64,000 bases of DNA, from the NCBI GenBank assembly GCA_041530395.1, contig CP136945.1, positions 1,364,001-1,428,000 on the forward strand, given 5' to 3'. The notes under the pieces were generated by a model that saw nothing but the letters and a program-made list of their open reading frames with translations, searched no databases and was not told the DNA's origin. This DNA comes from Thermosynechococcaceae cyanobacterium Okahandja. GTDB taxonomy: Bacteria > Cyanobacteriota > Cyanobacteriia > Thermosynechococcales > Thermosynechococcaceae. Position numbers and translations under genes: made by a program. Position 1 is the stretch's first letter, and every line of letters begins with the position of its first letter. Of this stretch, positions 27,197 through 37,518 are shown piece by piece.

Positions 27197-28855
27197 CTAG
27201 GCATTGACGGAGGCAGCAAAGCGCTCGGTGGTCGCACTCAGTACCTCTACCTTGAGGGTAACGCCAAACTGCTGTTCAAAGGGTTCTTTTTTGTAGTTCA
27301 CACTCCACAGTTCTAGTTCGCAAGGGTCGTCCGGATCTTTGGCATACATGGAGAGGCGTAGCTCCCGCTGGGGCGATCGCCACTCACAGACAATGTGATC
27401 CACGGCACCAATTTGGCGGCGATCTAGAGCCGAGGCAATGCGCAGAATCGCGCTGAGTTGCTCCACTAGTTGTCGTTGTCGCCGTCCCGCTAAATGGCGA
27501 AAGTTATCGTGCTTTTTCTTGGGAGGACTTTTGCGATGATAGCGGCAGAGATTGGCAATAATTTCAATGTCACTGTCTGTGTAGCCTAGTAAGCCGCCAT
27601 GGCGCACAAGGTAGTAGGAGTGCTTATGGTGCGCCGAATGGCTAACGTAGTGTCCGGCATTGTGGAGAATGGCCGCCGCCCACAGCAGTTCCCGTTCCGC
27701 TTCTGTCCACTGGTGCAGTGTTCCTTGGGTATGGTCAAAGAGGGTGAGGGCAAAATCCGCCACCCGCTCACTACTGGCGAGGTTAACGTGGAACTTTTGC
27801 GCCATGCTGTAGGTGCTGCGCTGCCGCACGGAGCTTTGATAGCGCAGCCGATCTTCAATCAGGCCATGGGTGAGCATCCAATCCACGATGATGCCTTCCC
27901 GCAGGGCGCGATCGCAGGTTATGAGGCTAGACTGCCCCAGCATCTCCATGGCCTCTGCCAAAATGACAGCACCCGCCACAATAATTTCCGCTCGCCGCTC
28001 CGACATACCCAAGAGCTGGCAGCGCTGGCTAAAGTTGAGCCGCCGCAGTTTGTTAAGGAGTTGCTGTAAATCCGCAAGGGTGAGGGTATAGCCCTGCAAA
28101 GAGGTGGGACAACTGCCGAGGCGATCGCAGGTATGGAGCATCATCAAGCTTTCAATGGTGCCCGAGGTGCCCACCAACTGGGGTTGCTCGTGGGGTTGCA
28201 GGTGGTGGCGCAGTTCCTCCACTGCCCGATCCAACATACCCCGCACGTAGGCGCGTAGCGCGCTATAGTCAGTGTCACTAATGGGATCCGTTTTCACAAA
28301 CAAATCCGTCAGGCGGACAGCACCCACTTTGGTACTGCTGAGGTAGCGGGGTTCATGCCCATCCCCTAAAATCAACTCGGTGGAACCGCCGCCAATGTCA
28401 ATAATAATGTGGGGCTTGCCGTGCAACTCCAGTCCCGAAAGCACCCCCAAATAAATGCGCCGGGCTTCCTCTTCGCCGGAAATAAGATCAATGGTTAAGC
28501 CCGTTTCCTCCTTCACTTGTGCCAAAAATTCGCGGCCATTGGGGGCTTCGCGCACCGCACTGGTGGCCACGCCAATAATTTCTTCCGCCTTCAGGCCATG
28601 GGCTAACTCGCGACAGCGCCGCAGGGTGGCGATCGCCCGTGCCATGGCTTCCTCCGTCAGTTGTCCGGTCAACTGGCAGCGTTCCCCCAGCCGCACCATA
28701 TCTTTTTCAGCAGCAATAATCTTAAAACTGGGTAAACTGGGCTGAATTTGCACCACCACCATGTGAATCGAGTTCGTGCCCACATCAATTGCCGCAAGAA
28801 TACGATCCCTGAGGTTGACCGGTCGCCACAAATGCAAGTGTTGTTCAGCAGCCAT
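27197..28855 (-). CDS. ppx: Ppx/GppA-family exopolyphosphatase with C-terminal HD-like domain
   Basis: The actin-like ASKHA fold begins with AAIDVGTNSIHMVVVQI; phosphate-binding loops are ATSAVREAPNG, SGEEEARRIYLG and IDIGGGSTELILG, with GTSGTIESL in the second lobe. After about residue 320 an HD-like helical domain follows (AAAILHNAGHYVSHSAHHKHS), as in long Ppx enzymes. It degrades polyphosphate or the guanosine pentaphosphate alarmone. The start was set to the ATG at 28855 (an earlier in-frame start at 28888 adds 11 residues). The ACT-like gene lies just upstream on the same strand. Confidence 0.92.
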   Translation of the reverse strand: MAAEQHLHLWRPVNLRDRILAAIDVGTNSIHMVVVQIQPSLPSFKIIAAEKDMVRLGERCQLTGQLTEEAMARAIATLRRCRELAHGLKAEEIIGVATSAVREAPNGREFLAQVKEETGLTIDLISGEEEARRIYLGVLSGLELHGKPHIIIDIGGGSTELILGDGHEPRYLSSTKVGAVRLTDLFVKTDPISDTDYSALRAYVRGMLDRAVEELRHHLQPHEQPQLVGTSGTIESLMMLHTCDRLGSCPTSLQGYTLTLADLQQLLNKLRRLNFSQRCQLLGMSERRAEIIVAGAVILAEAMEMLGQSSLITCDRALREGIIVDWMLTHGLIEDRLRYQSSVRQRSTYSMAQKFHVNLASSERVADFALTLFDHTQGTLHQWTEAERELLWAAAILHNAGHYVSHSAHHKHSYYLVRHGGLLGYTDSDIEIIANLCRYHRKSPPKKKHDNFRHLAGRRQRQLVEQLSAILRIASALDRRQIGAVDHIVCEWRSPQRELRLSMYAKDPDDPCELELWSVNYKKEPFEQQFGVTLKVEVLSATTERFAASVNA

Positions 28856-28894
28856 GGAAGTTGAGCGGAGGAAACAATCCTCCCCCATGGTACC

Positions 28895-29617
28895 CTAAGC
28901 TCCCCCCGTTAAATGTGCCTTAACGTTAGCCGCCACCCGCGACCCCAAATAGTCAGGAATCAGATTGCCATTCGGACCGAGCAGGTACAGCAGCAGCCGC
29001 ACCCGCCCTTGCCAGAGCATAAAATTAATGTTCACCACCAGTAATTCCTCCTGCCACAGGGCGTGCATCACCTTGTACAACAGCGCCGGATGGTTGGTGG
29101 ATTCAATTAACAACGCGGGCAAGTGAAACACTTGATCCACGTAAAAACTGGTGCTGATTTGGGTTAGACCCTCCCCTAGGTTAAATTCCACCGCCAGCAT
29201 TTCTTCCACGGCAAACTCGCCACTCAGGGTTTGCTGGAGGGCACGGCGCACGCTTTCACCCCGTTTTTTACTCAAGGGGTGCCCCTGCTCTGAAAGCACC
29301 AGCTTGACAAACACCAGCATTGGCGGTCGCACATGGCCATAGAGGGACACATTATGAATCGTTAGCTTGTAGGCCGCCATCACCCCAAATAAATCACTCA
29401 GGAGGTAGGAGTGGTTGCGGTGGGCAAAGTAGAGCACGGAGCGATCGCCCTCCGGCACAATGTGAATCACCGCCTGATTCGTCTTATGGATTTGAAACCC
29501 CAGCTTCAGATTTTGCAGTTGTACATCTCGACCCACAAACTGCTCGTAAAAATCTGGAAACGACCGATTAAACCGCTTCAGAACGTCGAGGTTACGGAGT
29601 TGAAAATCGGAAACCAT
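28895..29617 (-). CDS. conserved cyanobacterial protein with ACT-like repeats
   Basis: The 240-residue protein has two segments that look like ACT domains: around residues 55-110 (YFAHRNHSYLLSDLFGVMAAY) and 165-235 (PALLIESTNHPALLYKVMHAL). ACT pairs often sense amino acids or regulate enzymes such as GlnD. No catalytic domain is present, so a sensory or regulatory role is an inference. It ends about 40 bases before the ppx start on the same strand and may be co-transcribed with it. Confidence 0.65.
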   Translation of the reverse strand: MVSDFQLRNLDVLKRFNRSFPDFYEQFVGRDVQLQNLKLGFQIHKTNQAVIHIVPEGDRSVLYFAHRNHSYLLSDLFGVMAAYKLTIHNVSLYGHVRPPMLVFVKLVLSEQGHPLSKKRGESVRRALQQTLSGEFAVEEMLAVEFNLGEGLTQISTSFYVDQVFHLPALLIESTNHPALLYKVMHALWQEELLVVNINFMLWQGRVRLLLYLLGPNGNLIPDYLGSRVAANVKAHLTGGA

Positions 29618-29646
29618 AGGTAGAGAGTCGCTATACTATAGCCTAG

Positions 29647-30237
<591 letters not shown>

Positions 30238-30342
30238 ACCTTGGGGGGTAACCGAGCCTCGACCCTTCGTGGCTAGTGCCGCTGGCGATAGGATGCCCTG
30301 CGGTATGCCAAGATCAAACTAGGTTTATCAGGGAGCACTCCT

Positions 30343-30942
30343 ATGGCTGGCAAAAAAATTCTCATGCTCGTGGGCGACTACGTTGAGGACTATGAGGTCA
30401 TGGTGCCTTTCCAAGCGCTTCAGATGGTTGGCCATACCGTTCATGCCGTTTGCCCCAACAAAGTGGCAGGTGAGAGTGTCCGCACCGCGGTGCACGATTT
30501 TGAAGGGGATCAAACCTACAGTGAAAAACGCGGCCATAACTTTACCCTGAATGCCACATTTAGCGAAATTGACCCCAGTACCTACGATGCCCTAGTGGTG
30601 CCCGGGGGACGTGCCCCTGAGTATCTGCGTCTGAATCCACGGGTCATTGAAATGACGCAGCATTTTGGTCAGAGCCAAAAACCCATTGCGGCCATCTGCC
30701 ACGGCCTACAACTGTTGGCCACTGCCGGAGTGCTGGCAGGCAAAACCTGTACGGCCTATCCAGCCTGTGGGCCTGATGTGCTGCAGGCGGGGGGCCATTA
30801 TACCGAAGTGGCCGTCGATGCCGTCGTTGTGGATGGTCATTTGGTGACGGCACCAGCATGGCCTGCCCATCCCCAGTGGTTAGCGGCATTCCTAGAGCTA
30901 TTGGGCACCACAATTAGCCACCGTGCCTTAACACCGGCCTAG
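30343..30942 (+). CDS. DJ-1/PfpI-family protein
   Basis: A 199-residue DJ-1/PfpI fold. The nucleophile elbow is [10 protein letters not shown] with Cys119 and His120, and the partner Glu lies near residue 15 (GDYVEDYEV). [12 protein letters not shown] is the classical strand-turn motif. Members act as glyoxalases, chaperones or proteases, and the function is not decided here. The next gene starts 11 bases after the stop, so they form an operon. A GGGAGCACTCCT stretch precedes the ATG. Confidence 0.88.
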   Translation: MAGKKILMLVGDYVEDYEVMVPFQALQMVGHTVHAVCPNKVAGESVRTAVHDFEGDQTYSEKRGHNFTLNATFSEIDPSTYDALVVPGGRAPEYLRLNPRVIEMTQHFGQSQKPIAAICHGLQLLATAGVLAGKTCTAYPACGPDVLQAGGHYTEVAVDAVVVDGHLVTAPAWPAHPQWLAAFLELLGTTISHRALTPA

Positions 30943-30953
30943 GGGCACCCGGG

Positions 30954-31514
30954 ATGGCGATCGCCCTCAGCCGCATTGCCGAGTACCTAAGGCGGCATCA
31001 GTTAAATTTCAAGCTAAATGCTGACACCCATCAAATTATTACCGGTGTCAACGGCGATCATCTTGAGCGGTTTATCGTGATCATTGAACTGGATGAAGAG
31101 GGCGAGTTTTTTAAGCTCTATGCCCCCAACCTTCTGCCGGGGATTAAGCACCACCGGTTCAAAGATGCCATTCTCCAGACATTGCTTTGTATTTCGTGGC
31201 AAACCAAAATGTTGCAGTGGGAGTACGATCCCAGCGATGGGGAAGTGCGTGCCATTATTGAATTTCCCGTTGAAGATGGCACCCTAACGGAGCGGCAATT
31301 TTTCCGTTGCCTTGGTGCCCTTGTGGAAATTGTGGATACAACCGTCCCTCGGCTGCGGCAGATTGTCCAAGATCAGGAGACCAACCCTGAGTCGGAAGCG
31401 GATTTAGCCATGGGAGAGCGGCTGCTACTGACTATTCAGGAAGAAGCTCCCGGCCTCCTTGATCTGATTGCGCAAGCCCTTGATGCTCGTCGCCAGCGCG
31501 GCCAACACAACTAG
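30954..31514 (+). CDS. conserved hypothetical protein, YbjN-like fold
   Basis: The 186-residue protein has the alternating strand-helix pattern of YbjN/type III chaperone-like domains (LNFKLNADTHQIITG, FIVIIELDEEGEFFKLYAP, VRAIIEFPVEDGTLT). No enzyme motif is visible. Families of this kind are common in cyanobacteria without a defined role. It follows the DJ-1 gene by 11 bases. Confidence 0.65.
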   Translation: MAIALSRIAEYLRRHQLNFKLNADTHQIITGVNGDHLERFIVIIELDEEGEFFKLYAPNLLPGIKHHRFKDAILQTLLCISWQTKMLQWEYDPSDGEVRAIIEFPVEDGTLTERQFFRCLGALVEIVDTTVPRLRQIVQDQETNPESEADLAMGERLLLTIQEEAPGLLDLIAQALDARRQRGQHN

Positions 31515-31554
31515 CTGACCTTTGGGGGTGCAGCCTATGGTGCTCTATAAGCTA

Positions 31555-31584
31555 AGTGGGTGGACGCTGACTGACCCACCCACT
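31555..31584. terminator. hairpin between convergent genes
   Basis: AGTGGGTGG (31555-31563) and CCACCCACT (31576-31584) form a perfect 9-bp stem with a 12-base loop between the convergent genes ending at 31514 and 31613. There is no T-run on either side, so it may act as a weak bidirectional terminator or RNA end protector. Confidence 0.4.
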
Positions 31585-31612
31585 GCTGGTGCTTGGCGAC
31601 ACTGGGGTTCGT

Positions 31613-31954
31613 TTAGGTAGAAGGGCGCACCTGCCGCGCCATCGTTAAAAAGCTAGCCATATTGGCACCCGGACGGCGGCGGCGCGGAAACTGGGCATAG
31701 GGGACGGTTGGGGTGGGTGCCACGGGAGCTGGGGTCGGCGCCTCCACCACAGGGGGAACGGTGGCAGTGGGTTCAGGTGGCGGTGCAGTTACCGTCGTCT
31801 CAGGGGTCGCCTCCACTGCGGGGGCTGCTGCGGTAGCGGGGGCTGCCTCCAGTTCAACGTAGAACTCCCCTTTTTTCCCTAGACCCAGCAGTTTGCCTAG
31901 GGCAGCAAACAGCCCAAAAATAGCACCAAAGAGTTTTTTTATAAACAAAACCAT
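31613..31954 (-). CDS. Pro/Ala/Thr-rich protein with hydrophobic N-terminus
   Basis: A 113-residue protein. Residues 1-24 are hydrophobic and amphipathic (LFIKKLFGAIFGLFAALGKLL), a possible membrane anchor. Residues 35-90 are a disordered Pro/Ala/Thr/Val linker, and the C-terminus is basic (QFPRRRRPGAN). I recognise no named family. The start codon lies inside one arm of an 11-bp inverted repeat whose partner is about 100 bases upstream. Confidence 0.65.
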   Translation of the reverse strand: MVLFIKKLFGAIFGLFAALGKLLGLGKKGEFYVELEAAPATAAAPAVEATPETTVTAPPPEPTATVPPVVEAPTPAPVAPTPTVPYAQFPRRRRPGANMASFLTMARQVRPST

Positions 31955-32067
31955 CCGATAAGCCTCCCAATCGGTTGTGTAGGATTGCGGTCAATGTCGT
32001 ATTCATCGCCGTCAGACAGTTGGTGCCGAACCGTTACTGCTGATGGCTAATGGCTATTATCGGATGG
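31951..32067 (-). promoter_or_regulatory. long-range inverted repeat enclosing start codon and RBS
   Basis: CCATCCGATAA at 31951-31961 and TTATCGGATGG at 32057-32067 are perfect 11-bp reverse complements. In the minus-strand leader the second arm would pair with the ATG region, and GCC/GGC next to each arm can extend the stem past a two-base bulge. The GGGAGG ribosome site lies at the stem base. A transcript starting upstream of 32067 could therefore hide its own start codon. Confidence 0.45.
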
Positions 32068-32173
32068 GTGGTAGCCGCAAGCAACTCTGCAGAAGTTACT
32101 CCTGCCAAACGTCCTGCCCCTATGCTATTAATCAAGGCGCGGCTAAACAACAGTTGGGATAATTAAAGACCCG

Positions 32174-33337
32174 ATGGCAATGTCCCTAAGCATTGATGGG
32201 CAGATTGCCCAGGTGAATCAGCGGTTGAAGGCGGCTCAGTTAGGCCTACAGATTGAGCGGCGGGGTCAGCGATTAAATTTACGTGGTACGTTTCCGCCAC
32301 GTCCGGGTACTCAGCGGCTGCGCCCCCATCAACAACGGCTCAGCTTGGCCCTACCGGCAACTGCGGCGGGGCTGAAGCAGGCGGAAAAGGAAGCAAAAAT
32401 TATTGCTGCTAAACTGCTGGATCAATCGTTTCGCTGGCAGGACTACCTAACACTGCCGCGCGTCGGCTCTGTGGGCGGGCTTTCCTTGGCAGAGCAGGTG
32501 GCCGCCTACGAGGAGGTGTTCTTTCGTGCCAACCCGAGCAGCAGTCGTCGCACCACTTGGCAAACTGCCTACGCGCCCTATCTGCGGCAGTTGCTGGCGT
32601 GCGCCGCGGCCCATCCTGACTGGGCCTTACCTGAGCTAATTTATACGGTGCTAGAGCAGTTGCCCTCTCACCGTCGCCAGCGCCAAGTTGCCTGCACGGC
32701 GTTTCAAGGACTGTGTCGCTTTCTTAACGTGCAGTTGCCCATTCCCTTAACCCAGTTTTGGGGGCAGTATTCCCCTAGCCATACCCAAAAGCGTCAGCTT
32801 CCGAGCGATTGCGACATTGTTGCGGCGTTTAACCAAATTCCCCATCGCGGCTGGCAATACGTCTATGGGTTGATGGCTGCCTACGGACTTCGCAATCACG
32901 AGGTCTTTTTTTGCGACTTGGCGGGGTTGGTGAATGGCGATCCTGAGGGCATGATTGAGGTGTTAAGTACCACCAAGACCGGTGCCCACTACGTGTGGCC
33001 GTTTCCCCCTCAGTGGATTGACACCTTTGGGTTGCGATCGCCCCAGTGGCCCCGCATCAATACCGATCTGAGCACCACCACGCTCCAGCGCATTGGCCAG
33101 CGGGTCAACCAACAGTTTCGTCGCTACGGTATTCCGTTTCGCCCCTACGACTTACGCCATGCGTGGGCGGTGCGCACGATTCACTACGGCCTCCCCGATA
33201 CGGTAGCGGCGCGGATGATGGGGCACAGCGTGGCCATTCATACCCGTACCTATCACCGCTGGTTAACGCTGCGGGATCAGCGGCAGGCGGTGGCGCAGGT
33301 GTTGGCAACCTCTAGGGATACTCTAGAGTTGGAATAG
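32174..33337 (+). CDS. tyrosine recombinase-like protein
   Basis: The 387-residue protein has an N-terminal helical arm and core-binding region and a C-terminal tyrosine-recombinase catalytic domain: Arg240 in AYGLRNHEV, Arg328 in YDLRHAW, His351 in MMGHSVAI and the presumptive nucleophile Tyr360 in RTYHRW. The first residue of the HxxR box is Tyr325 instead of His, a substitution tolerated in some families. No phage genes or att repeats are near it, so it may be a domesticated chromosomal recombinase. The kinase gene starts only 18 bases after its stop. Confidence 0.8.
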   Translation: MAMSLSIDGQIAQVNQRLKAAQLGLQIERRGQRLNLRGTFPPRPGTQRLRPHQQRLSLALPATAAGLKQAEKEAKIIAAKLLDQSFRWQDYLTLPRVGSVGGLSLAEQVAAYEEVFFRANPSSSRRTTWQTAYAPYLRQLLACAAAHPDWALPELIYTVLEQLPSHRRQRQVACTAFQGLCRFLNVQLPIPLTQFWGQYSPSHTQKRQLPSDCDIVAAFNQIPHRGWQYVYGLMAAYGLRNHEVFFCDLAGLVNGDPEGMIEVLSTTKTGAHYVWPFPPQWIDTFGLRSPQWPRINTDLSTTTLQRIGQRVNQQFRRYGIPFRPYDLRHAWAVRTIHYGLPDTVAARMMGHSVAIHTRTYHRWLTLRDQRQAVAQVLATSRDTLELE

Positions 33338-33355
33338 CTGTTGCCCTCATTTCCT

Positions 33356-35203
33356 GTGGCCTATTGCCTGAACCCCGACTGTCCCCGCCCGCAAAATCCG
33401 GAGAGTGGGCGCTTTTGCCTTGCCTGCGGTGCAATTCTAGCCTTAAGCGATCGCTACGTGGCGCAGCGCCTCTTAGGCCGGGGAGGCTTTGGCCGCACCT
33501 TTTTGGGCATCGATCGCCAGAAACCATCCCACCCACCCTGTGTTATCAAGCAGTTGCATCCCGAGGCGGGTAACCACTCCCTAAAAGCCATGGAGCTATT
33601 TGCTCAGGAGGCGCGTCGTCTTGAGGAACTGGGACCCCATCCCCAAATCCCCGATCTTTACGCCTATTGCCAACAGGAGCAGCGGCAGTACATTGTGCAA
33701 GAATTTATTGACGGCGAGGATCTGGGCACTCGCTTTGAGCGGCAGGGCTGCTTTACCCCCCTTGAAATTGTGGCCTTACTGAAGAGTTTGCTACCGGTGC
33801 TCGAGTTTATTCACTGCGGGCAGGTGATTCATCGCGACATCAAACCGGACAATATTTTGCAGCGACGAGCGGATGGGTTACTGCTACTGGTGGACTTTGG
33901 TGCGGCCAAGCTGGTGGGGGAAGGGACGGGAACCCGCATCGGCAGTTTGGGGTTTACGGCACCGGAACAGTTAATGGGCAAGGCGGTGTTTGCCAGTGAT
34001 CTGTATAGTTTAGGCGCAACCTGTTTGTACCTGCTGACGGGGATAGCCCCCCACGCCCTCTACGATCCGGCAACGGAGACCTTTGACTGGCGCCACCACG
34101 GGAATGGCTCCCTAGTGCCTGCCTCCCTTGGGCAGTTGTTAGATCGACTGGTCGCTCCCTCCCTCAAACTGCGTGCTGCAAGTGCGGCGGCGGTGCTCGA
34201 GCAGTTGGCAGCGATAGAGCCAACCTTGCAGCCATGGTTGCAACAACCACACCTGCCGCCACTCACCGGGGATTGGGGTTGCCGCTGGCAGGTGAAAGGG
34301 GTTACCGGTGCTGTACGCTGCCTGCACTGGGTAGGGGACTGGGTGATTGCCGGGAGCGATCGCGCCGATGTGGTGGTGTTGGCGGCGAAAACGGGCGCGG
34401 TGGTTTGGCAGGGTCGGCACGCCCCCGCGTGGGTACCGCGCATTGCCATGGCGGAGCCAACGGTGGTGAAACACTTGGCCACGAATGCTGCCGCCACATA
34501 CCTAGCCACGGCGGGGACTGATCCACTCATCCATCTGTGGGACATGGCAACGGGCAAGCTCCTACGCACCCTACGGGGGCACACAGCAGCCGTTTTAGGC
34601 GTGCAGTTTAGGCCCGACGGCCAAGGGCTACGCAGTTTTGGTGCAGATTGCCAACTCCTAGAGTGGGTTGTCAGCAAAAATAGCCCCCAGCGATCGATGG
34701 ATTTAAGAGCGCAACTGCCGCCCCCCCATGCCCTCAGTTGGTCTCCCGATGGGGAACTCGGGGCGATCGCCACCCCCACCACCCTGCGGTTTTTTAATGC
34801 CGTGGCCGCCTGCGTTCTGGCGGGCTGGGAATTACCCATATCGGGTGTGCAAACCCTAGCATGGCTGCCCAATGGGCGAGAACTACTCCTTGAGTTAGAG
34901 GATGGCCGCCTGCAACACTGGCAGATTAGCCCACCAATACAACTGGCAGAACTCGACCCCCTCAGCCATGCTTTTCAGGGGGTCATCACCTGCAACGATC
35001 GCGGCCTATGGCGGGGCGATCGCGCTGGGCGCATTTACTACTACAGTGCCAATACCCTGCAACAGGTGTGGTCTAGCCACTGTCCTGACATCACCTGTAT
35101 TGCCAGCCAAAGCAGCGGAATTGCCCTTGGCACCGCCCAGGGAACCATCGCCCTCTGGGAGCCTGCCACCCCCAAGCCGCCGCCAAAAGACCCACACCTG
35201 TAG
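33356..35203 (+). CDS. Ser/Thr protein kinase with WD40-like C-terminal propeller
   Basis: N-terminal Cys4 tag (Cys4, Cys9, Cys21, Cys24, same spacing as in the SpkB-type kinase at 5409); kinase domain with LGRGGFGRTF, CVIKQL, HRDIKPDNIL, VDFGAAKL and GFTAPEQL; then from about residue 300 a region of WD-like blades (LIHLWDMATGKLLRTLRGHTAAVLGVQF, SWSPDGELGAIA and others). The GTG at 33356 gives MAYCLNPDC, which aligns with MSYCLNPNC of the other kinase, and is preferred over a TTG at 33341. It is probably co-transcribed with the recombinase-like gene. Target unknown. Confidence 0.88.
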   Translation: MAYCLNPDCPRPQNPESGRFCLACGAILALSDRYVAQRLLGRGGFGRTFLGIDRQKPSHPPCVIKQLHPEAGNHSLKAMELFAQEARRLEELGPHPQIPDLYAYCQQEQRQYIVQEFIDGEDLGTRFERQGCFTPLEIVALLKSLLPVLEFIHCGQVIHRDIKPDNILQRRADGLLLLVDFGAAKLVGEGTGTRIGSLGFTAPEQLMGKAVFASDLYSLGATCLYLLTGIAPHALYDPATETFDWRHHGNGSLVPASLGQLLDRLVAPSLKLRAASAAAVLEQLAAIEPTLQPWLQQPHLPPLTGDWGCRWQVKGVTGAVRCLHWVGDWVIAGSDRADVVVLAAKTGAVVWQGRHAPAWVPRIAMAEPTVVKHLATNAAATYLATAGTDPLIHLWDMATGKLLRTLRGHTAAVLGVQFRPDGQGLRSFGADCQLLEWVVSKNSPQRSMDLRAQLPPPHALSWSPDGELGAIATPTTLRFFNAVAACVLAGWELPISGVQTLAWLPNGRELLLELEDGRLQHWQISPPIQLAELDPLSHAFQGVITCNDRGLWRGDRAGRIYYYSANTLQQVWSSHCPDITCIASQSSGIALGTAQGTIALWEPATPKPPPKDPHL

Positions 35204-35281
35204 CCTTGATCACCGCACCCATAGGCCAAAATGAAATATAAAGAAAATATAAAATTTCTGCGATCCCTGAACGGAGTCCCT

Positions 35282-35857
35282 ATGTCCTGTTCTCCGATCC
35301 TCGAGCAAACCCTGCGAGACATTGCCCAGCAACAGCGAACGGTTTTGCCCCACCCCACCCTCCTGCGAGCGGTTCAACAGCTTCCCTGTCCTGTCCATGA
35401 GGAACTAGAATTTCTGGCCACCTGCTACCAGCAGGCAAAAGCGCTACCGGACATCGATGCCAACGATCTCAAAGCCTTAGCCATCCAGATCCTCGAACGA
35501 TTAGGATCCGCGGCAGCCGAAAACGGCACACCCGCCTGTGCGGCCACAACCCTCCAACTGACGGATTATCTCCCTTGGTTTGTGGCACTGACCCATCTGA
35601 GCCAACCACACCTTGGTTCCGCCCTTGTCCGCAATTACTGGCTGCTGTCGCGTCCTAGCGACCCGTGGCTAAAAACCATTCCGGTAGAAATTTTCTTTCA
35701 GGAACGGGTGGCGCATCGTCACGCCAACCGTTATCTCAGCAACCAACAGCAGAATCTACTCGAGAATTGGCTTGAAGCCTTTGTCGGCTACTGTAGCCGC
35801 GTTCTACCCGCTCTACCCTCTGACCTATTAGCCGCTGGCCTGCCATCATTGCTTTGA
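35282..35857 (+). CDS. hypothetical protein
   Basis: From the ATG at 35282 the protein has 191 residues, is mostly helical, and lacks recognised motifs. It contains several Leu/Pro-rich amphipathic stretches (LPCPVHEELEFLATCYQQAK; LLENWLEAFVGYCSRVLPAL). Codon use and base composition match the neighbours, which supports a real gene. The in-frame start at 35231 lies in an AT-rich leader and is less likely. It lies 78 bases after the WD40 kinase on the same strand and could belong to that unit. Confidence 0.6.
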   Translation: MSCSPILEQTLRDIAQQQRTVLPHPTLLRAVQQLPCPVHEELEFLATCYQQAKALPDIDANDLKALAIQILERLGSAAAENGTPACAATTLQLTDYLPWFVALTHLSQPHLGSALVRNYWLLSRPSDPWLKTIPVEIFFQERVAHRHANRYLSNQQQNLLENWLEAFVGYCSRVLPALPSDLLAAGLPSLL

Positions 35858-35911
35858 GGCGCATCGTCTGTGAAATTATTACTTCGCTAGAGGATCCGTC
35901 CCAACAAAGTC

Positions 35912-35949
35912 CAAAAAAAAAGAGGCGGCCATCGCATCGCCACCTCTTA
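35912..35949 (-). terminator. rho-independent terminator of glnA
   Basis: Read on the minus strand, a stem of AAGAGG with CCTCTT, extended by GGC/GCC pairs, is followed at once by nine T residues (35913-35921 on this strand as A's). It lies about 110 bases after the glnA stop. Confidence 0.75.
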
Positions 35950-36057
35950 ACCCTAGTGATTGCGAGTTGCCGCACGTGTCCTCGCTACAGGTCGGGCAGA
36001 CAATGATGTTGGGGATGACCTCCCCCGCTGCCACGACCCCTAGGCTTAGGCATCAAA

Positions 36058-37473
36058 TTAGGCATCAAAGTAAAGGGCAAACTCGTAGGGGTGAGGCCGC
36101 AGAGACATGGGGATCACTTCTGTGTCAAGCTTGTACTGAATCCAGTTAAGGATAAAGTCTTCGCTAAAGACCCCGCCAGCGGTTAAGAAGGTGTGATCCT
36201 TTTGCAGGTTTTCCAGCGCCGCCATTAAAGAGCCGGGGGTAGAGGGGATTTTGGCAAGCTCTTCGGGGCTGAGGTCGTAAATGTCCACATCCAGCGGGCT
36301 ACCGGGATCAATTTGGTTCTTAATACCGTCAATACCCGCGCAGAGCATGGCCGCAAAGGCCAAGTAGGGATTACTGGTGGCATCTGGACAGCGGAACTCC
36401 AGCCGTTTGGCTTTCGGGTTGGTACCCGTCAGCGGAATCCGCACCGAAGCAGAGCGGTTGCCTTGGGAGTAGGCCAAGTTTACCGGAGCTTCAAAACCGG
36501 GCACCAAGCGCTTGTAGGAGTTGGTGGTGGGGTTGGTAAAGGCCAACAGGGCAGGCGCGTGCTTGAGAATACCGCCAATGTACCAGAGGGCAATCTGGCT
36601 GAGGTTGGCGTAGCCGTCACCCCAGAACAGGGGTTGACCATCTTTCCAAATGGACTGGTGGGTGTGCATCCCAGACCCATTGTCATTGAAGACGGGTTTG
36701 GGCATAAAGGTTGCCACTTTGCCGTGCTTGCGCGCCACGTTTTTGACGCAGTACTTATAGGTCATCAGCCAGTCGGCGGCCTGAATGAGGGTACCGAACC
36801 GGAAGCCTAATTCACACTGGCCGCCTGTTGCCACTTCGTGGTGGTGTTTTTCAATGGGAACCCCACACTTGGCCATGGTCAAGAGCATTTCTGTACGCAT
36901 ATCTTGGAGCGTATCGGTGGGCGCAACCGGGAAGTAGCCTTCCTTGCCGCGGATTTTGTAGCCGAGGTTGCCACCTTCTTCTTCACGACCGGTGTTCCAC
37001 AACCCTTCAGAGCTATCCACGTAGTAATAGCCGGATTTTTGGTTTTGGTCGTAACGAACGTCATCAAAAACAAAAAATTCCGCCTCAGGCCCGAAAAATG
37101 CGGCATCGCCAATTCCGGTGGCTTTGAGGTATTCAATGGCACGGGTGGCAATGGAGCGGGGGCAACGATCATAAAGCTCACCCGTACGCGGATCTTTGAT
37201 GGTGCAGATCATACTGAGGGTGGGTTCTTTCATGAAGGGGTCTTCCCACGCGGTATCGGGATCGGGCACCATCGTCATGTCGGATTCGTTGATGGCTTTC
37301 CAACCGCGAATGCTGGAACCGTCAAAGGCAACACCATCACTAAAGGAGCTTTCGTCTAGCTGGCTCTTGTGAACGGTTAAGTGTTGCCACGTTCCGGGCA
37401 TATCAATAAATTTCAAGTCGATTAACTCGTACTTGCTGTTGATCAAACTAAGAATTTCTTGGGGCGTTGCCAT
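36058..37473 (-). CDS. glnA: glutamine synthetase type I
   Basis: GlnA makes glutamine from glutamate, ammonium and ATP, and is the entry point of ammonium in cyanobacteria. Signature blocks are [78 protein letters not shown] and [10 protein letters not shown]. At 471 residues it is the normal dodecameric form. A perfect NtcA site upstream indicates nitrogen control. The cyanobacterial inactivating factors IF7/IF17 are not encoded in the window. Confidence 0.98.
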   Translation of the reverse strand: MATPQEILSLINSKYELIDLKFIDMPGTWQHLTVHKSQLDESSFSDGVAFDGSSIRGWKAINESDMTMVPDPDTAWEDPFMKEPTLSMICTIKDPRTGELYDRCPRSIATRAIEYLKATGIGDAAFFGPEAEFFVFDDVRYDQNQKSGYYYVDSSEGLWNTGREEEGGNLGYKIRGKEGYFPVAPTDTLQDMRTEMLLTMAKCGVPIEKHHHEVATGGQCELGFRFGTLIQAADWLMTYKYCVKNVARKHGKVATFMPKPVFNDNGSGMHTHQSIWKDGQPLFWGDGYANLSQIALWYIGGILKHAPALLAFTNPTTNSYKRLVPGFEAPVNLAYSQGNRSASVRIPLTGTNPKAKRLEFRCPDATSNPYLAFAAMLCAGIDGIKNQIDPGSPLDVDIYDLSPEELAKIPSTPGSLMAALENLQKDHTFLTAGGVFSEDFILNWIQYKLDTEVIPMSLRPHPYEFALYFDA

Positions 37474-37518
37474 GTAAGGTTACTCCTTCTACGTTTGGGC
37501 GCACCGCAGCGACAATCT

